Part shown: one piece after another, positions 1 to 8,529 of the stretch
How the letters are laid out: each line of letters opens with the position of its first letter
Numbering within the stretch: position 1 is the stretch's first letter
Source: Ignavibacteria bacterium
Lineage (GTDB): Bacteria; Bacteroidota; Ignavibacteria; UBA10030
NCBI GenBank assembly: GCA_016873805.1
Contig: VGVZ01000002.1
Span: 62,001 to 126,000, forward strand
Length of the DNA: 64,000 nt
Direction: 5' to 3'
The notes under the pieces: model-generated
What the model was told of the DNA's origin: nothing
The model's input: the letters and a program-made list of their open reading frames with translations, nothing else
The model's database searches: none
Translations under genes and position numbers: made by a program

Positions 1-471
1 AAAGGAACCGTCACCGCAGGAAATACATCCCAGATGAGCGACGGCGCGGCCGGTGTCATCGTCATGTCGGAGAGAAAGATGAAAGAACTCGGACTCGAGC
101 CGATTGCCCGACTTGTCACTTATGCCGTTGGAGGTGTTGCGCCGGAGGAGATGGGCATTGGGCCGGTGTTGGCCGTCCCTAAAGCGCTGGCACGCGCGGG
201 GATGACGCTTGATCAGATAGACCTCATTGAGCTGAATGAGGCCTTCGCGGCACAGGCCGTCTGCGTGATCAAACAGCTTGGGATGGACGAGGAGCGGGTC
301 AATGTCAATGGGGGCGCGATTGCGCTCGGACACCCTCTCGGCGCGACGGGGGCGAAGCTGACGGTTCAACTCCTCGGCGAATTGGAACGCCGCGGGGCCC
401 GCTATGGAATGGTCACCATGTGCGTTGGCGGCGGCATGGGGGCCGCAGGAATCTTTGAGATGATCAATTGA
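1..471 (+). CDS. Acetyl-CoA C-acyltransferase (thiolase), C-terminal part
   Basis: The reading frame is open from the first base, so the gene begins upstream of the window; 156 codons remain. It encodes the C-terminal half of a thiolase, which cleaves 3-ketoacyl-CoA with CoA (last step of beta-oxidation) or condenses two acetyl-CoA. Visible family motifs are [17 protein letters not shown] at the left edge, NEAFAAQ, the active-site His region [17 protein letters not shown], and the C-terminal catalytic Cys in [10 protein letters not shown]. It is followed after 37 nt by a thioesterase and then an acyl-CoA dehydrogenase on the same strand, which supports a fatty-acid degradation operon. Whether it is the degradative or the biosynthetic type cannot be decided from this half. 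Confidence 0.95.
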   Translation, partial: KGTVTAGNTSQMSDGAAGVIVMSERKMKELGLEPIARLVTYAVGGVAPEEMGIGPVLAVPKALARAGMTLDQIDLIELNEAFAAQAVCVIKQLGMDEERVNVNGGAIALGHPLGATGAKLTVQLLGELERRGARYGMVTMCVGGGMGAAGIFEMIN

Positions 472-508
472 CAAAACTTCTTCTCAACCGATCGGGGGGG
501 CTGTCACT

Positions 509-955
509 GTGAGCATGAACGATTCGCCCGATTTTTGCTTTTCCATTCCGATCCAAATTCGCTTCGCCGACACGGATGTGATGGGGCATGTGAACAATGC
601 GGTATATCTGACGTACTTCGAGCTTGCGCGCGTCGAATATTTCCGCTCCATTGTTGGCCGCGAGGTGGACGAATCGTTGGAGCAAAGCTTCATCATTGGC
701 GAGGCGCACGTGGTCTTCAAGGCCCCTGCCCGAATGGGCGAATCACTTCAGGTTCTCGCCCGCATCTCCCGATTCGGCACGAAGAGCTTCGACTTCTCCT
801 ATCGAATCATCAACACAGAGCACGGTGCCGTCATCTGTGAGGGATCGACAGTGCAGGTGATGTACGACTATGTGCGAAACGCTACTATTCTTCTGCCGCA
901 GGATTTCATCCAACGCGTCGAGTCGTTTGAACGACAACCTGTGGCGCGATCCTGA
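509..955 (+). CDS. Acyl-CoA thioesterase, 4HBT hot-dog family
   Basis: A 148-residue protein with the YbgC/FadM-like hot-dog signature: RFADTDVMGHVNNAVYLTYFE near residues 18-38, containing the conserved Asp of the 4-hydroxybenzoyl-CoA thioesterase family. It most likely hydrolyses acyl-CoA in the cytoplasm and could release CoA during fatty-acid oxidation. I take the GTG at 509, preceded by a G-rich stretch at 494-500; an ATG at 515 is an alternative. It sits between the thiolase and the acyl-CoA dehydrogenase, probably in one transcript. The substrate chain length is not evident from the sequence. Confidence 0.9.
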   Translation: MSMNDSPDFCFSIPIQIRFADTDVMGHVNNAVYLTYFELARVEYFRSIVGREVDESLEQSFIIGEAHVVFKAPARMGESLQVLARISRFGTKSFDFSYRIINTEHGAVICEGSTVQVMYDYVRNATILLPQDFIQRVESFERQPVARS

Positions 956-994
956 ACTGCAAACGCGAGAACACATTTTCCAGAGAGGATACTC

Positions 995-2785
995 ATGGAG
1001 CAGAAATCCACACATGTGAAAGGGGGAGAATTCCTCCTCCGTACCTTCACGACCGACGAGATCTTCATCCCCGAAGATTTTTCCGAACAACAAATCATGA
1101 TTGCACAAACCACCGAGGAATTCATCGCCAAGGAAGTTCTCCCGCGTATCCATGACATTGAAGAAATGAAGGAAGGTGTCGCGGTCGAGCTTCTGCGTAA
1201 GGCCGGCGAGCTGGGACTCCTCTCTATTGACATCCCGGAGGCGTACGGGGGTCTGGGGCTCGACAAGACAAGCACGATGCTTGCTTCCGAGAAGATCGGA
1301 CCTTCCGGATCGTGGGCGGTGAGTCATGGCGCGCACACCGGTATCGGGACCCTTCCCATTGTCTACTTTGGAACGGAAGAGCAGAAGAAGAAATATCTTC
1401 CGAAGTTCGCCGCCGGCGAATGGATATCGTCGTATTCGCTGTCGGAGGCCGGATCCGGTTCCGATGCACTTTCGGCGCGCACCACCGCCGTCTTGAGCAA
1501 GGACCGGACGAAGTACATCCTGAACGGTACAAAGATGTGGCTCTCGAACGCCGGCTTTGCCGATGTGTACATCACGTTCGCGAAAATCGATGGCGAAAAG
1601 TTCACGGCATTCATCATCGAAAAGGATTTTCCCGGCGTTTCGACCGGCGCCGAAGAAAAGAAACTCGGGATCAAAGGATCTTCGACGCGGACGCTCATTC
1701 TCGAGAATGCTGAGGTTCCGGTTGAAAATGTGCTGGGTGAGATCGGCCGCGGGCACATCGTGGCGTTCAACATTCTCAACATCGGACGCTTCAAGCTTGC
1801 CGCGTCCGTGATCGGCGCCGCGAAAACCGTGATCGGCGAAGCAGTGAAATATGCCAAGACGCGCGAACAATTCAATTCACCGATTGCAAACTTTGGTCTC
1901 ATCAAGCATAAGCTCGCGGAAATGGTCATCCGCACGTACGCCGGCGAAAGCATGGTGTACCGAACCGCAGGAGCGATCGATGCCATCCTCAAGGACATCG
2001 ATTCTGCAAATCCGGAAGCGTCAAAGCAAATTCTCAAAGGAATTGAGGAGTACGCAGTCGAGTGTGCAATGCTCAAGGTCTACTGCAGCGAGATCCTGGA
2101 CTATGTCGTTGACGAAGCGGTTCAGATCTTCGGGGGATATGGATACAGCGAAGAATATCCGGTGGCCCGGGCATACCGCGATTCCCGCATCAACCGAATC
2201 TTCGAAGGCACGAACGAAATCAATCGCCTTCTCACTTCCGGCATGCTCCTGAAACGTTCTGTCAAAGGCGAGATTCCTCTTCTTCCGCACGCGAAGAAGC
2301 TCTTCGATGATATCCTCGGGGGGAGCCGGCCAATGACGGATCAACCCTCGGGAGAGTTGCTTGCCGCCGAACAACAACTGATCGGCAACGCCAAGAACAC
2401 GGTCGTCCTTCTCCTCGGTGCTGCCGGACAGAAGTATCTTGACAAGATTGCCGATGAACAGGAGGTTCTCGGGGCGATTAGCGATATGATGATGGAGACC
2501 TATGCGATGGAGAGTGCCTTGGCGAGGGGACTGAAGACTGTGCAGATGCACGGTGCGGAGAAATCGGCGGGGGTGGTGTCGGCAATTCAAGTTCTTGTTG
2601 ACGATGGCATGAGCCGGATCGACACCTCAGCCCGGCTGGTGCTCGCGCGCATCGCGGAGGGAGATATGCTCCGCACCTATATGACGGTCCTGAAACGAAT
2701 GACCAGGCGGATGCCCGTGAATTCCGTGGCGATGAGACGAGAGATCGCTGATCGTCTTGCCGAGGCGGAACGATACACAGTGTAG
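995..2785 (+). CDS. Acyl-CoA dehydrogenase (long form)
   Basis: This 596-residue flavoprotein carries an acyl-CoA dehydrogenase core and an extra C-terminal helical domain, the size class of VLCAD/ACAD9-type and bacterial FadE-like enzymes of about 600 residues. It introduces the first double bond in beta-oxidation using FAD and passes electrons to ETF. Visible motifs: SYSLSEAGSGSDA (substrate/flavin region), QIFGGYGYSEEYPVARAYRD, and RIFEGTNEI, whose Glu is the catalytic base in this class. GAGAGGA lies 7-8 nt before the ATG. It closes the thiolase-thioesterase group; no ETF genes are in the window. Confidence 0.95.
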   Translation: MEQKSTHVKGGEFLLRTFTTDEIFIPEDFSEQQIMIAQTTEEFIAKEVLPRIHDIEEMKEGVAVELLRKAGELGLLSIDIPEAYGGLGLDKTSTMLASEKIGPSGSWAVSHGAHTGIGTLPIVYFGTEEQKKKYLPKFAAGEWISSYSLSEAGSGSDALSARTTAVLSKDRTKYILNGTKMWLSNAGFADVYITFAKIDGEKFTAFIIEKDFPGVSTGAEEKKLGIKGSSTRTLILENAEVPVENVLGEIGRGHIVAFNILNIGRFKLAASVIGAAKTVIGEAVKYAKTREQFNSPIANFGLIKHKLAEMVIRTYAGESMVYRTAGAIDAILKDIDSANPEASKQILKGIEEYAVECAMLKVYCSEILDYVVDEAVQIFGGYGYSEEYPVARAYRDSRINRIFEGTNEINRLLTSGMLLKRSVKGEIPLLPHAKKLFDDILGGSRPMTDQPSGELLAAEQQLIGNAKNTVVLLLGAAGQKYLDKIADEQEVLGAISDMMMETYAMESALARGLKTVQMHGAEKSAGVVSAIQVLVDDGMSRIDTSARLVLARIAEGDMLRTYMTVLKRMTRRMPVNSVAMRREIADRLAEAERYTV

Positions 2786-2814
2786 GATCCATCGTTGCGC
2801 CGTGGAAAAAGGTC

Positions 2815-2845
2815 TTTGGAAATTGGAATAAATTTGGTATCTTTG
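2815..2845 (+). promoter_or_regulatory. Putative rpsT promoter (Bacteroidetes-type)
   Basis: TTTG at 2815-2818 and TATCTTTG at 2838-2845 are separated by exactly 19 nt. This matches the Bacteroidetes vegetative promoter (TTTG ... TAnnTTTG). It lies 45 nt before rpsT. The same bases can also be read as a weak sigma-70 pair, TTTGGA-N17-TATCTT, so the assignment is tentative. Confidence 0.5.
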
Positions 2846-2890
2846 TATGCATTTTTCACATTCTGTTGTCGATTCATGAAGGGTTGATTC

Positions 2891-3145
2891 ATGCCACAAC
2901 ACAAATCAGCAGCAAAACGAGTTCGACAAAACGCACGCCGCCGACTTCGAAACAAAGCGAGTCTCTCGCGGATGAAGACGATTGCCAAGAAGGTTCGGGG
3001 CGCAAAGGATAAGGAAGCGGCTCAGAGCGCGCTCAAGGCCGCGACGAAGGTTCTTGATCAGCTGGCAGCAAAGGGAATAATCCACAAGAACCAGGCATCT
3101 AATCAGAAATCGCGGCTGACGAAACTTGTCAATTCGATAAAGTAA
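2891..3145 (+). CDS. rpsT: 30S ribosomal protein S20
   Basis: An 84-residue, strongly basic protein with the S20 pattern: N-terminal MPQHKSAAKRVRQNARRR, the region with NKASLSRMKT, and a C-terminal KGIIHKNQASNQKSRL. S20 binds 16S rRNA early in 30S assembly. The length is normal for the family (about 85-90). It is a single-gene unit with its own upstream promoter-like motif and a hairpin terminator 25 nt downstream. The neighbouring genes are unrelated in function. Confidence 0.98.
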   Translation: MPQHKSAAKRVRQNARRRLRNKASLSRMKTIAKKVRGAKDKEAAQSALKAATKVLDQLAAKGIIHKNQASNQKSRLTKLVNSIK

Positions 3146-3169
3146 AAGCGTTCAGATCTGTACAAGAAA

Positions 3170-3201
3170 AATCCCGCTCTGATGCGAATCAGGGCGGGAT
3201 T
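3170..3201. terminator. Bidirectional terminator between rpsT and the TPR gene
   Basis: AATCCCGC-T-CTGAT pairs with ATCAG-G-GCGGGATT around a GCGA loop. A-rich sequence on the left and T-rich sequence on the right let it serve rpsT (+) and the convergent TPR gene (-). Confidence 0.8.
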
Positions 3202-3222
3202 TCGCTTTTCGGAACACACTGC

Positions 3223-4602
3223 CTACTGACCGGTCCGCTTCTTCTCGGCTTCAATCTCCGCGATCCGTTTCTCGAACTTCTCCTTTTCCGCCGGCTTGCT
3301 GATGCTCAGCTGGCGATAGGCGCGGATTGCATCGTCATACCATCCCTGTTTCGCGTAGATTTCGGCCAGCGTAGGTGTCACAAATCCTGTCGATCCCCGC
3401 GGTTCATCGGTCGCCGAGGAACTTCGCTCCGCGAGATTGATCACAGGGGTGATCTTTTTCGCCGTCTTCAGTTTCTCCGCAATATCTTCGATCTGATTCT
3501 TCGCTTCCATCACCGGCGGCTCAGTCGGCACCGCTTCAGATTCCTCTGCTACCGGTTGCGGAGCCGTTTCTGCTGATTCCGGCGACTCAACGGAAGATAT
3601 CTCTTGCGGCTCTTCACTCCCCTCTGAAGAGGCAAAATACTCGTGGAGAGTGAGACTATTTTCGGTTCCACCCAGTCTCTCCCGCATCCTTGCCGAAAAC
3701 TCCTCGAACGATTCAGCCACGGCTTCAATCGTTTCTTCCGCTACCAGGGGAATCGGCGGTGCGTCGCTAATTCCGATACCGAAGGGATCATCCGAATCCG
3801 CAACCTGGTTGCTCACCGGCTCAGGTACTTCCGCAGGAACTTCAGTGAAGGATTCTATCAGCGGCTCAGCGACGTCCTCCTCACCCGCGGCGCTTGCGGG
3901 CGGTTCCTCGATATCGAGATCCCCGAACGCTCCTTCAGACTCGAGCTCCTGGATCGCCTGTTCCTCCAGTTCTTTCTCGGCTCCCATTTCTTCAGGCTTC
4001 GATGGTTCCTCGGGGAGTATCGTTTGCGCTTCCGGTTCGACTACCGGTTCAACATTAGGGGGTTCGGGTTTCGGGGGTTCCTCAATCGGTTCCGGTGGTT
4101 GGGGTTGCGGCTTCGGCGGTGATGCTTCAGGTTCAGTCTTCTGCGGCTGGGGCCGGGAAGCCGGCGCCTTCACGATGACTTTGGGTGGCCTCACCACTTT
4201 GGGTGCAGAATCCGAGACGATGATTCTCGGTGGTTCGGGCACAGGCGTCGGCTCGCTCTGCGCCAGGCGAGATTCTATCGCGCTCAGGTCGTCGGGCGAT
4301 GGGCCCAACTCGTCGAGGAGGTTTCTTACCGATTCCACAAGCGGTTGATGTTTGTGGACAAGTTCAAGTTCTCGCCGCGCTTCAGAGGTCATCTCCAGCA
4401 TGAGAAGGGCTTTTCCCTTCACGAGATGTGCCGTCATGTAGAAGGGGTGATGGGCCAGACCCTGATCACACATCTCAAGCGCTTCCTGTGCCTTTCCGCG
4501 CTCGAGATAGAGACTGGCAAGTTTCGCGAAGAGCGGAGAGGTTGGCTTCGCACCGAGGAGCTTCTCCAGCGACTTTATCTCTTGGTCTCTTTTGTCAATC
4601 AT
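3223..4602 (-). CDS. TPR-repeat protein with long Pro/Glu-rich centre
   Basis: A 459-residue protein of unknown specific function. Residues 1-95 form tetratricopeptide-like helices (LGAKPTSPLFAKLASLYLERG, then AHLVKGKALL). About residues 110-300 are low-complexity and rich in Pro, Glu and Ser (repeated PKPEP/PEEP-like runs), which should be disordered. A further TPR-like segment follows near the C terminus (FVTPTLAEIYAKQGWYDDAIRAY). There is no signal peptide, so it is probably cytoplasmic. It is the last gene of the minus-strand run from miaB, starting 10 nt after the GT2 gene ends. It may act as a scaffold; that is inference. The low-complexity centre creates long spurious frames on the other strand. 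Confidence 0.85.
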   Translation of the reverse strand: MIDKRDQEIKSLEKLLGAKPTSPLFAKLASLYLERGKAQEALEMCDQGLAHHPFYMTAHLVKGKALLMLEMTSEARRELELVHKHQPLVESVRNLLDELGPSPDDLSAIESRLAQSEPTPVPEPPRIIVSDSAPKVVRPPKVIVKAPASRPQPQKTEPEASPPKPQPQPPEPIEEPPKPEPPNVEPVVEPEAQTILPEEPSKPEEMGAEKELEEQAIQELESEGAFGDLDIEEPPASAAGEEDVAEPLIESFTEVPAEVPEPVSNQVADSDDPFGIGISDAPPIPLVAEETIEAVAESFEEFSARMRERLGGTENSLTLHEYFASSEGSEEPQEISSVESPESAETAPQPVAEESEAVPTEPPVMEAKNQIEDIAEKLKTAKKITPVINLAERSSSATDEPRGSTGFVTPTLAEIYAKQGWYDDAIRAYRQLSISKPAEKEKFEKRIAEIEAEKKRTGQ

Positions 4603-4612
4603 GGGGGATCTG

Positions 4613-6118
4613 TTAATCGTGAATCTTGCGCGCCGCGAGAACCTGTCGAACCGACATCACAGACACAAATCCAAAACCGAAAAAGAACAGCATGTGAAAT
4701 GGAAGCGCGGCAATTTCCATGAAATATAATGTGGAAACGACGCCGAAGAAGCAATAGACCGCAAGGAAGACTTCTGCAAGGACAACCCAGTCTGTTTTAC
4801 GGGTGACGTATTTCTTCCCGATCCAGGAATCTTTCTTCTGCTCGATTTTGTACTTCGGTGTTCGCACGAATTCGCTCTTCCGCTTGAACAGCGCCTCGAA
4901 GACCGCACGCGAATTGTTCACCGCAAATCCCATACTCCCCGCCATAAACAGGGGAAAGAGAAGCAGCCGCCGCTGCCAATCCGGGTACACCGCCTTTTGA
5001 GAAAAGAGGTAGAAGAGGAACGATCCGATGAAGGCAAGGACAAAAACCGACATGAAGGCGAAGTACATCTCGTGTCCACCCTGCTGCTTGATGAACACCA
5101 GGGGAACATTGAGGATACCCGCGAGCAGGATAAAGGGAAACACAATATTGTTGGTGAGGTGGAACGTGGAATGGACCTTCACCCGGAACGGGATATCCGA
5201 CTGCCAGACCATGGGAAGAAGTTTGCGCGCCGTTTCGATGGCTCCCTTTGTCCAGCGGAATTGCTGCGACTTCAGTGCTGTAACTTCCGACGGAAGCTCT
5301 GCCGGAGAAGTGAAGTCGTCGAGATACTTGAACTTCCACCCTTTGAGTTGAGCCCGAAAGCTGAGATCGAGATCTTCGGTGAGTGTATCGGCATGCCAGT
5401 TTCCCGCGTCCTCGATACAGCTCCGTCGCCAGATGCCGCCGGTTCCATTGAAATTGATGAAAAAGCCGGCTCCGTTACGAACGGTCTGCTCCATCACGAA
5501 GTGACCGTCAAGAGCCAGCGCCTGTGTACGGGTGAGCAACGAATAGTCGCTGTTCAGGTGCTCCCATCGGGTCTGAACCAGCCCGATCTTCGGATCAACA
5601 AAGTACGGCAGCGTCCTTCTGAGGAACTCTTTCTTTGGTACAAAATCTGCGTCGAAGATCGCGACAAATTCGCCGCGTGCGGTCGTAAGACCATGCTTCA
5701 ACGCACCCGCCTTGAATCCACTTCGATCTTTGCGGTGAATATGTTTAATGTCGAATCCAAGCGCCTGGTACATGCCCACCAACTGCTGCACTTCGTCGTA
5801 CGTCTCGTCGGTCGAGTCGTCGAGAACCTGGATTTCAAGTTTTTCTTTTGGATAGTCCATCGCGCAGATGGCATCAATGAGTCTTCCCACCACATAGTAC
5901 TCGTTGAAGACGGGGAGCTGAATCGTCACCACGGGCTCGGCGTCGTGAGAAGGAACGGTCTTCTTGCGCCCTCGCTGACGGATGTAGTGATACACCATCA
6001 CGTAGCCGTGCGCTCCAAAGGTGAAGAGAATCAGGAGCGAGATAAAATAGAGATAAAGAACAAAATCGGTGAAATAGGGGTTTTCGATGATTTCCTGACG
6101 GAAAAATGCGAGGATCAT
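4613..6118 (-). CDS. Membrane glycosyltransferase, GT2 (cellulose-synthase-like)
   Basis: A 501-residue integral membrane processive-type GT2 enzyme. After an N-terminal hydrophobic segment (residues 16-45) comes the GT-A domain with VLDDSTDET (nucleotide binding), a DAD motif in VAIFDADFVP, the TED motif in ADTLTEDLDLSFR, and QQFRWTKGA, which is the QxxRW signature of processive synthases. Several C-terminal membrane helices follow (residues about 315-490). It transfers sugar from a nucleotide-sugar to a polysaccharide or lipid; whether the product is a glucan, a mannan or a glycolipid cannot be read from the sequence. It starts 4 nt after lptE ends, so the two are cotranscribed, which suggests an envelope role. 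Confidence 0.92.
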   Translation of the reverse strand: MILAFFRQEIIENPYFTDFVLYLYFISLLILFTFGAHGYVMVYHYIRQRGRKKTVPSHDAEPVVTIQLPVFNEYYVVGRLIDAICAMDYPKEKLEIQVLDDSTDETYDEVQQLVGMYQALGFDIKHIHRKDRSGFKAGALKHGLTTARGEFVAIFDADFVPKKEFLRRTLPYFVDPKIGLVQTRWEHLNSDYSLLTRTQALALDGHFVMEQTVRNGAGFFINFNGTGGIWRRSCIEDAGNWHADTLTEDLDLSFRAQLKGWKFKYLDDFTSPAELPSEVTALKSQQFRWTKGAIETARKLLPMVWQSDIPFRVKVHSTFHLTNNIVFPFILLAGILNVPLVFIKQQGGHEMYFAFMSVFVLAFIGSFLFYLFSQKAVYPDWQRRLLLFPLFMAGSMGFAVNNSRAVFEALFKRKSEFVRTPKYKIEQKKDSWIGKKYVTRKTDWVVLAEVFLAVYCFFGVVSTLYFMEIAALPFHMLFFFGFGFVSVMSVRQVLAARKIHD

Positions 6119-6122
6119 GGGA

Positions 6123-6620
6123 TTACCATCCGGCTACTGTTTCGTTTAAGATATCTTCTGTGAGTTTCGTGATTGCGTCGCGGATTCCCTCGTTTCGTTG
6201 TGTCAATCCGCCTCCGGACGGATAGTCACCCCACTGCGAGAAATCCTTCTCCCAAACCTTCTTTTTCAACTTCAAATCAGTGAACGTCACTCGTGTTGTG
6301 ACCGTCACGCGTCTTCGCGCAACCTGTTCCCCTGGATTGACGACCACCGCGTCTTCGCGAACGCTGATGATGACACTCTCGAGCATCGAATCCGCCATGC
6401 TGCGGTCGGCCAGGGTCAACGTATTGTCTCTTGTGAATCGATCGACGAGTCGTGTCGTGAACTGATCTTTCAACGCCGGCTCCCCGAATCCGCTCTGATC
6501 CTGCACGATGGGAATGGCGATCGTTTTCAGATGCGGAGGGACTGACCCGCCTGTAAAAGAGTAGCGGCAGCCGATCTGGACCGACATGAGAAGTGCCACG
6601 GCCAGGATCACAGAGCGCAT
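6123..6620 (-). CDS. lptE: LptE-family LPS-assembly lipoprotein
   Basis: About 165 residues. The pattern (CRYSFTGGSVPPHLKTIAIP, a central LTLADRSMADSML, and TFTDLKLKKKVWEKDFSQWGDY) matches the LptE family of the FCB group, the lipoprotein that plugs the LptD pore for LPS export. The N terminus is a signal sequence ending in VQIGC; Gln at -3 makes the lipobox imperfect, though Cys is well placed. I choose the ATG at 6620 because AGGGA lies 9 nt upstream; a TTG/ATG pair at 6644/6641 would overlap the upstream gene further. It lies between the sigma-54 activator and the GT2 enzyme in one operon. Confidence 0.85.
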   Translation of the reverse strand: MRSVILAVALLMSVQIGCRYSFTGGSVPPHLKTIAIPIVQDQSGFGEPALKDQFTTRLVDRFTRDNTLTLADRSMADSMLESVIISVREDAVVVNPGEQVARRRVTVTTRVTFTDLKLKKKVWEKDFSQWGDYPSGGGLTQRNEGIRDAITKLTEDILNETVAGW

Positions 6621-6633
6621 CGGTATGAATTCC

Positions 6634-7755
6634 CTAAACATCAAGGCTGTATTCCTTGATTTTCCTGTAGAGGGTGCGCTCGCTGATCTTGAGCTCCTTC
6701 GCGGCCATACGCCGGTTCCCCGAGTGACGCTCGATCGCGCGACGGATCATTTGCCGCTCCATCTCTTCCAGCGACATTGCACCGTTGCTCGGTTCATCCC
6801 CAATCCGATCGCCGTTGGTCCCTTTCGCTTCTCCGCCACCCTGACGGAGAGACTCCTTGAGCTCGAGAATATCGCTTTTCAAATCAAGAAGCGCTCGATA
6901 GATAAGCTCCCGCTCTGCCTGTTCAACCGTCTTTGACGTCACGACCGGTAGATGACGTTCGACCGGCTCGGCCTGCTGAATGTGGAGATAGCGACGGACG
7001 TCGTCCGCGTTGAGCTTCCGCCCTCCTTCGAGCACGAGCATGCTTTCAATCACATTCCGCAGTTCACGCACGTTCCCGGGCCAGGCGTGCTCCATCAAAA
7101 GCTCGGTGGCATCATCGGTGAATCCTTCAAACCGAATACTATTCTTGGAGGTGATCTCTTTGATGAAGTGTTCGAGGAGAAGCGGAATGTCGGATCGCCG
7201 GTCCCGCAATGGGGGAATCCAAAGACTGACGGAACGGAGGCGGAAGAAGAGATCCGGTCGAAACCGTTTCTGCTTGACTTCATGTTGGAGGTTTTTGTTT
7301 GTCGCGGCAATGACGCGCACATCAGCGTGACGAACCGTCGATGATCCGACCCGCATGTACTCGCCGTTTTCGAGCACACGCAACAACTTCACCTGGGTCT
7401 GGAGAGGCATTTCGCCGACTTCGTCGAGGAAGATCGTTCCTCCATCGGCGATTTCGAAGTAGCCCTTGCGCGTTTCGAGAGCGCTGGTGAACGATCCCTT
7501 TTCGTGTCCGAACAGTTCGCTTTCGATAATCCCCTCGGGAATGGCTCCACAATTGACACTGACGAGCGACTTCTTTGCTCTCCGGCTTGCGGCATGGATC
7601 GCCCGGGCGATTACCTCTTTTCCCACGCCGCTTTCGCCGGTGATAAGAACGGTAATATCGGTCGGTGCCGCCTGTTGAATGACGTCAATAATCTCTTCAA
7701 TCTCGGGCGAATTCCCGATAATCGAGTGCGTTATTTGGAATTGCTTCTTTTCCAT
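6634..7755 (-). CDS. Sigma-54-dependent transcriptional activator without receiver domain
   Basis: A 373-residue bacterial enhancer-binding protein. It has an AAA+ domain almost from the N terminus (Walker A GESGVGKE at 40-47, Walker B GGTIFLDEV near 106-113) and a C-terminal Fis-type HTH (RRMAAKELKISERTLYRKIKEY). There is no N-terminal sensory or receiver domain, as in PspF-like activators. The sigma-54 contact loop reads GSFTSA (87-92) instead of the canonical GAFTGA, with Ser at two positions. It is tightly packed in the miaB-to-TPR operon between the SPOR gene and lptE. Its targets are not visible here; I saw no clear -24/-12 promoter nearby. Confidence 0.93.
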   Translation of the reverse strand: MEKKQFQITHSIIGNSPEIEEIIDVIQQAAPTDITVLITGESGVGKEVIARAIHAASRRAKKSLVSVNCGAIPEGIIESELFGHEKGSFTSALETRKGYFEIADGGTIFLDEVGEMPLQTQVKLLRVLENGEYMRVGSSTVRHADVRVIAATNKNLQHEVKQKRFRPDLFFRLRSVSLWIPPLRDRRSDIPLLLEHFIKEITSKNSIRFEGFTDDATELLMEHAWPGNVRELRNVIESMLVLEGGRKLNADDVRRYLHIQQAEPVERHLPVVTSKTVEQAERELIYRALLDLKSDILELKESLRQGGGEAKGTNGDRIGDEPSNGAMSLEEMERQMIRRAIERHSGNRRMAAKELKISERTLYRKIKEYSLDV

Positions 7756-7770
7756 GGGAGATTGGTGCCT

Positions 7771-8499
7771 CTATCGCGAAACCACAATGGATTCAAGGTT
7801 GAACTTCTTGCGGATTTCGCCGGTGAATCGCTTGGCCTCGTCGTATGATTGAAACTCTCCCACCCACACTTTATGCATCCGCTTTCCGCTCTGTACGATG
7901 GTGAAGATGCTGGAGCTGTATTTTTCTTTTTCGAAGCGCGTCTTCAGTTCCTCGGCATTCTGCAGCGTTGAGAACGCTCCAACCTGAACGGTGTATGTGG
8001 TGGCGAACTTCGGAACCGTGCTGGGGGATTTCACTTCGGCCGGCGGTTCCTGCGCCTGAGGTTTCTTCGCTTCCGGGGGCGCATCCTGCGAACCGTACGC
8101 GGAATAGGGATAGTCCCGTTTCAACTGTTCGAACTTCTGCTCGGCTGTCTTGTACAACCCCACGGAATAGTAGTATTGATAGAGCTTGTACAGCGCATCG
8201 TCTGCCCACTCGTTCGTCGGAAAATTGTCGACAATGCTCTGATAGATATTGACGCTCTCGGCTCCGTCGGTCGTGAGGATGGCCTGGAGATAGAGAACGC
8301 CCGGATTGTTTTGGAAATTCGTCATGAGGGTTGGTAACTCTGCTCTCACCGCCTCCCCCTGCCCACGCTCAATCATCTCTACGCGACGTCGGATATCAGG
8401 CCCCGTGGTTTTATCGCTCTGCGCGATGAGGAGATTCGAGGATCCAATCATCAGCAATGCTGTCCAGATCACGATACCGTGAAGCGAATTCACTGTCAT
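7771..8499 (-). CDS. SPOR-domain secreted protein with TPR-like region
   Basis: About 242 residues. The N terminus has a signal peptide ending near LIAQ. A central TPR-like segment follows (VDNFPTNEWADDALYKLYQYYYSVGLYKTAEQKFEQLKRDYP, typical of YbgF/BamD-like repeats), then a Pro/Ala/Glu linker, then a C-terminal SPOR domain (TTYTVQVGAFSTLQNAEEL ... VWVGEFQSYDEAKRF). SPOR domains bind peptidoglycan stripped of stem peptides at division sites. The ATG at 8499 is preferred because GGAGG lies 10 nt before it; the ATG at 8508 is only 1 nt from that site. It follows miaB by 30 nt and precedes the sigma-54 activator by 15 nt. Confidence 0.88.
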   Translation of the reverse strand: MTVNSLHGIVIWTALLMIGSSNLLIAQSDKTTGPDIRRRVEMIERGQGEAVRAELPTLMTNFQNNPGVLYLQAILTTDGAESVNIYQSIVDNFPTNEWADDALYKLYQYYYSVGLYKTAEQKFEQLKRDYPYSAYGSQDAPPEAKKPQAQEPPAEVKSPSTVPKFATTYTVQVGAFSTLQNAEELKTRFEKEKYSSSIFTIVQSGKRMHKVWVGEFQSYDEAKRFTGEIRKKFNLESIVVSR

Positions 8500-8529
8500 G
8501 GTCACCATACCTCCGGTCGGCGAGATTGC

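Noticed and set aside
743..1870. A 375-codon minus-strand open frame
   Set aside because: It is antisense to the thioesterase and acyl-CoA dehydrogenase genes and has no recognisable motifs or ribosome site.
3643..4348. Two overlapping plus-strand frames, one Ser/Gly-rich
   Set aside because: They mirror the Pro/Glu-rich centre of the TPR protein on the other strand; the composition follows from the complementary low-complexity DNA.
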